A program made the position numbers and the translations under genes. Of a DNA stretch of 16,887 nucleotides, positions 14,583-16,887 are shown in pieces; within the stretch, counting starts at the first letter, position 1, and every line of letters starts with the position of its first letter. The DNA is from Spirochaeta sp. UBA5339. GTDB lineage: Bacteria; Spirochaetota; Spirochaetia; DSM-2461. The notes under the pieces were generated by a model that was given only the letters and a program-made list of their open reading frames with translations, made no database searches and was not told the origin of the DNA. Where the stretch lies: assembly GCA_002408085.1 (NCBI GenBank), contig DHQL01000005.1:1-16887 (forward strand), in the 5' to 3' direction.

Positions 14583-14847
14583 CAGAACCGGAATTAATGA
14601 GCCTCCCCGTTTCCTACATAATTGTCTTGTTTGGGTTTTGATAATACCAATGTGTAGAAGTTTCAAAGAAAAACAGAGTTCTGTGAAATAAGAGCCCATT
14701 GTTCGTAAGTTCTTATCAGGGAAATAACTGTTTTCTCATCACTTTCTAAATATTGAAATGGCACAACTATTGCAATAGTAAATCGCAAAGAGTGTTGAGA
14801 TTCATTTCAAGGTGACTGTCTCAACACATTTTCAGGAGGATAAGGCT
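14583..14847 (+). promoter_or_regulatory. AT-rich upstream control region of the NifV-like gene
   Basis: This is the long spacer between nadE and the NifV-like gene. It is AT-rich and has no open frame worth calling. ACAGA-GT-TCTGT (14673-14684) is a small palindrome about 75 bases before the sigma-54 site, where an enhancer-binding protein might bind. I found no TGT-N10-ACA site of the NifA type. SD AGGAGG lies at 14834-14839. Confidence 0.35.
14759..14773 (+). promoter_or_regulatory. Sigma-54 (RpoN) promoter
   Basis: TGGCAC (14759-14764), five bases, TTGC (14770-14773), followed by A. This is a full match to the -24/-12 consensus TGGCAC-N5-TTGC, with the invariant GG and GC twelve bases apart. 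Transcription should start near 14785, about 60 bases before the ATG at 14848. The -12 element lies inside a perfect palindrome CTATTGCAATAG (14767-14778). Confidence 0.8.
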
Positions 14848-15696
14848 ATGGCTATTAACAGCAAAGACAAATCACTGTGGGTTGTTGACTCCACGTTGAG
14901 AGAGAAGAGCATGATGCCCGGACGTGAATATTCAGAGATGGAAAAACTGAAGATTGCCCGTCTGCTCTCCCTTGCCGGTGTTAATGAAATCGAGGCGGGT
15001 ATTCCTGCAAAGGGGCCCCGTGAGTGCAGAGCAATCCGTCAGATGAAGATAGAGAATCCCAATACCCTGATTACATGCTGGGTCAAGGCTTCCATGGCTT
15101 CTATTGAGCTGGCAAAGCGCTGTTCTGTTAACAGCATACATATCTGTTTCCCTGAAGAGACCATTGACGGCAGCCGTTCGGCAGGAGAATTTGAGAAAGA
15201 CCTGGACGGCATGAAGGAGATGATTAAAAAGAGTTTTGATCACTTCGACTATGTGAGTGTTGGTGTTTCCAATCCCTTTAACGGCGACCTGGTCCGCCTG
15301 AACCGCTTTATCTCCAAGGCTACCCACTTCGGAGCCCTCAGAGTCAGACTTGCCGACTCTCAGAACCGTATTTCCGCAGAAAATCTGCAGAAGTTTTTTG
15401 AGACCGTAAAGACGAGAACAAATGCCTCTCTTGAGTTTCACGGCCACAACAACGGCGGTGTGGGAATTGAAAATACACTCCGTTCCATCCACGGCGGTGC
15501 CGATGCTGTCAGTCTGACTGTAAATGGACTGGGAGATAACGGTGGTGTAGCCTGTCTGGAAGAGACCGGACCTGCCCTTTTGAGCAAGTTCCAGTATACA
15601 AACCTCAACTTTTACAAGCTTAAGGAAGTTGCCAGGGTTGTTACCACCCTGGAAAACAGACGGAAGCCCCGCAAGAGAGCTACCGCCGCAGCCTGA
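14848..15696 (+). CDS. NifV/homocitrate synthase-like protein, catalytic barrel only
   Basis: A 282-residue member of the HMGL-like (isopropylmalate/homocitrate synthase) superfamily, which condenses acetyl-CoA with 2-oxo acids. The barrel opens with VVDSTLREKSMMPGREYS, continues with AGVNEIEAGIPAKGPREC, very like NifV (GVPELEVGIPAMG), and has the metal-binding FHGHNN (His198, His200) and VNGLGDNGGVACLEE. Three usual residues differ: the Asp after TLR is Glu19, the Gln of RDGEQ is missing, and the Asn of the GERAGN loop is Val234. It lacks the C-terminal domain of typical 370-380-residue NifV and ends in a basic Lys/Arg tail. ATG 14848 is chosen over GTG 14812 because AGGAGG lies just before it. 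A sigma-54 promoter precedes it. Homocitrate production for nitrogenase is plausible but unproven. Confidence 0.75.
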   Translation: MAINSKDKSLWVVDSTLREKSMMPGREYSEMEKLKIARLLSLAGVNEIEAGIPAKGPRECRAIRQMKIENPNTLITCWVKASMASIELAKRCSVNSIHICFPEETIDGSRSAGEFEKDLDGMKEMIKKSFDHFDYVSVGVSNPFNGDLVRLNRFISKATHFGALRVRLADSQNRISAENLQKFFETVKTRTNASLEFHGHNNGGVGIENTLRSIHGGADAVSLTVNGLGDNGGVACLEETGPALLSKFQYTNLNFYKLKEVARVVTTLENRRKPRKRATAAA

Positions 15697-15757
15697 TCCG
15701 GTTCTTTTCCTCACCCTCACGGGGATTAAAGCTCTAGAGCAAGTTGGCTTTTAGGGC

Positions 15758-15763
15758 TATAAT
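15758..15763 (+). promoter_or_regulatory. Possible -10 element of the terminal lipoprotein gene
   Basis: A perfect TATAAT hexamer lies 15 bases before the ATG at 15779. No good -35 box is found at 16-18 bases, so an activator or another sigma factor may be needed, or this may be chance. GAGG at 15771-15774 is the likely SD. Confidence 0.3.
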
Positions 15764-15778
15764 CCGCGTCGAGGTTGT

Positions 15779-16887
15779 ATGAAATTTCAAAAAAAGCGTC
15801 TTCTGTATCTTCTGCCCCTGGTGATTCTGCTTGTTTTTTACGGATGCTACAGCGTCAGGTCGGTGCGGCATACGGAAGCACTGGACAGGGCTTTTACCCT
15901 GCTTCTCTCCGGAGAGATCATCAGTGATCAGGATCTGGATGATCTGAACTCCCTCTCTTATAATGAATTCCTTGAATACAGTTCCGGGTGGAGCGCACCC
16001 AGACGGGAAGCCGCCCTGGTTCTTCTCGAATATAACGGCATTATTCTCTCGCCATCCAAAGGCTCCGGACGCTACGGCCTTGAGCAGTCCGGTCTGTTCG
16101 CGGAAGCCGGTCTGGATGCTGATGATGCATCGGTGGCTGAAGATCTGCTGACCCGGGCACGGGATGCAGCGGCCCGGCGGCAGTTTACCGAGGCTGAGAG
16201 GCTCTACAGGGAGCTCTGGTTTCTTGCATTCCAGAGCAGGGATGAAGTACCTCCCGAGGGTCTTCTCCTGGAGATCAGAAATGCGGTGTTTCAGACAAAT
16301 GAGTCGGCCAACTGGATTGATCTTCTCTCCCGCTGGGAGGGGTTTTCCACCTCCGGATTCGGAGGGAGTTTCTTTCTGGCATCCTGTTATGAGAAGACCG
16401 GAGAACGGGATGAAGCCCTCTACTGGTATGATGAGTCTCTATTAAGAACAGTGGACTGGGAGGAGATCCGCCGTGCCCAGTGGTATATTCTTCGTATCCT
16501 GAGCCGCAGCTATCCCTCCCGCCTTTCGACTTATCTGGCGTCTGTGGGGACTCTTCGAAATGATGGTGAGTACTTCGACGATATTTTTGATGAGTATTTC
16601 AGCACCCTTGTGCGTTTCAGGCGCTGGAGTGAACTGCTTGCGATTTATCCTGCAGTAAATAATGCCGGACTGGATGATACGGCTTACCAGGCCTGGTTTC
16701 TTCTGGAGCGTGCCAGGGATGCCGGATATATCATGTCAGACTCCCTTGATGATCTGGACGCTCCCGGAGATTCCGATCCCCGGGGTTATTATGCCGTCAG
16801 AACCGATCCCATGCGCTGGCCCTACTTCAGTTCCGGTGAAGGGGGTGATGGTGCCGAAGCGGCTTATGAAACCGGAGCGGCTGATGA
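15779..16887 (+). CDS. Large helical lipoprotein, possibly a lytic transglycosylase (3' end beyond window)
   Basis: The frame is open from ATG 15779 to the last base, giving 369 residues with no stop, so the gene is partial. The N-terminus is a lipoprotein signal peptide: MKFQKKR, a Leu/Val-rich core, then VFYGC with the lipidated Cys near residue 23. The rest visible is almost wholly helical and charged, with repeated Trp/Tyr/Leu helices (for example AARRQFTEAERLYRELW and YEKTGERDEALYWYDES) in the manner of TPR-like superhelices. The stretch GYYAVRTDPMRWPYF near the window end recalls the segment before the catalytic domain of Slt-type murein transglycosylases. That domain itself is not in the window, so the function is a guess. 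SD GAGG lies four bases before the ATG. Confidence 0.6.
   Translation, partial: MKFQKKRLLYLLPLVILLVFYGCYSVRSVRHTEALDRAFTLLLSGEIISDQDLDDLNSLSYNEFLEYSSGWSAPRREAALVLLEYNGIILSPSKGSGRYGLEQSGLFAEAGLDADDASVAEDLLTRARDAAARRQFTEAERLYRELWFLAFQSRDEVPPEGLLLEIRNAVFQTNESANWIDLLSRWEGFSTSGFGGSFFLASCYEKTGERDEALYWYDESLLRTVDWEEIRRAQWYILRILSRSYPSRLSTYLASVGTLRNDGEYFDDIFDEYFSTLVRFRRWSELLAIYPAVNNAGLDDTAYQAWFLLERARDAGYIMSDSLDDLDAPGDSDPRGYYAVRTDPMRWPYFSSGEGGDGAEAAYETGAAD

Noticed and set aside
14583..14758. NifA upstream activator site
   Set aside because: Each TGT in the spacer was checked, and none has ACA ten bases later.
14932..15720. Long open frame antisense to the NifV-like gene (262 codons)
   Set aside because: It mirrors a clearly recognisable enzyme gene, has no SD or family resemblance, and its composition is that of an antisense shadow.

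Overview
The window looks like chromosomal DNA from a free-living, diderm spirochaete or a close relative. This is inferred, because no rRNA or taxonomic marker is present. The basis is the combination of an FHA-LuxR regulator, a 7TM-DISM diguanylate cyclase, a CarD gene leading an ispD-ispF-nth operon, predicted lipoproteins and signal peptides, and a mix of ordinary housekeeping genes. No transposase, phage gene, tRNA, rRNA or CRISPR array is visible.

Region 1 (1-5112) is regulatory and exported. It holds an unknown exported protein (170-859), a GC-rich structured spacer, an FHA-LuxR regulator on the minus strand, a small acidic unknown protein behind a strong promoter and a folded leader (1808-2341), a diguanylate cyclase with an extracytoplasmic sensor (minus, 2352-4160) and a DMT-family exporter (4228-5112).

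Region 2 (5248-8459) is a two-gene unit joined by a GTGA overlap. The first gene encodes a membrane protein with an N-terminal cyclic-nucleotide-binding fold and two PH-like domains. The second encodes an exported protein built from about a dozen YD-like repeats of roughly 36 residues. I do not recognise a described system for this pair; it is the best candidate here for something new.

Region 3 (8430-10997, minus strand) is a tight operon carD-ispD-ispF-nth. It combines an RNA-polymerase-binding regulator, two steps of the MEP isoprenoid pathway and the base-excision enzyme endonuclease III. The genes overlap by 4 bases or lie 3 bases apart, and the operon ends at a hairpin terminator whose distal arm lies inside the 3' end of the facing repeat gene.

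Region 4 (11047-14582, minus) has gnd (6-phosphogluconate dehydrogenase) and a two-domain glutamine-dependent NAD synthetase, with a recognisable sigma-70-type promoter upstream of the latter. Gnd consumes NADP, so the pair is metabolically coherent.

Region 5 (14583-16887, plus) contains a NifV/homocitrate-synthase-like TIM-barrel gene behind a near-perfect sigma-54 promoter, then the start of a large lipoprotein cut by the window edge. The sigma-54 promoter points to control by nitrogen status or another enhancer-binding protein. The enzyme's altered active-site motifs leave its reaction open.

A recurring feature is that several genes have no Shine-Dalgarno sequence but have a -10-like hexamer 6-7 bases before the start codon, suggesting leaderless mRNAs beside normal SD-led genes.
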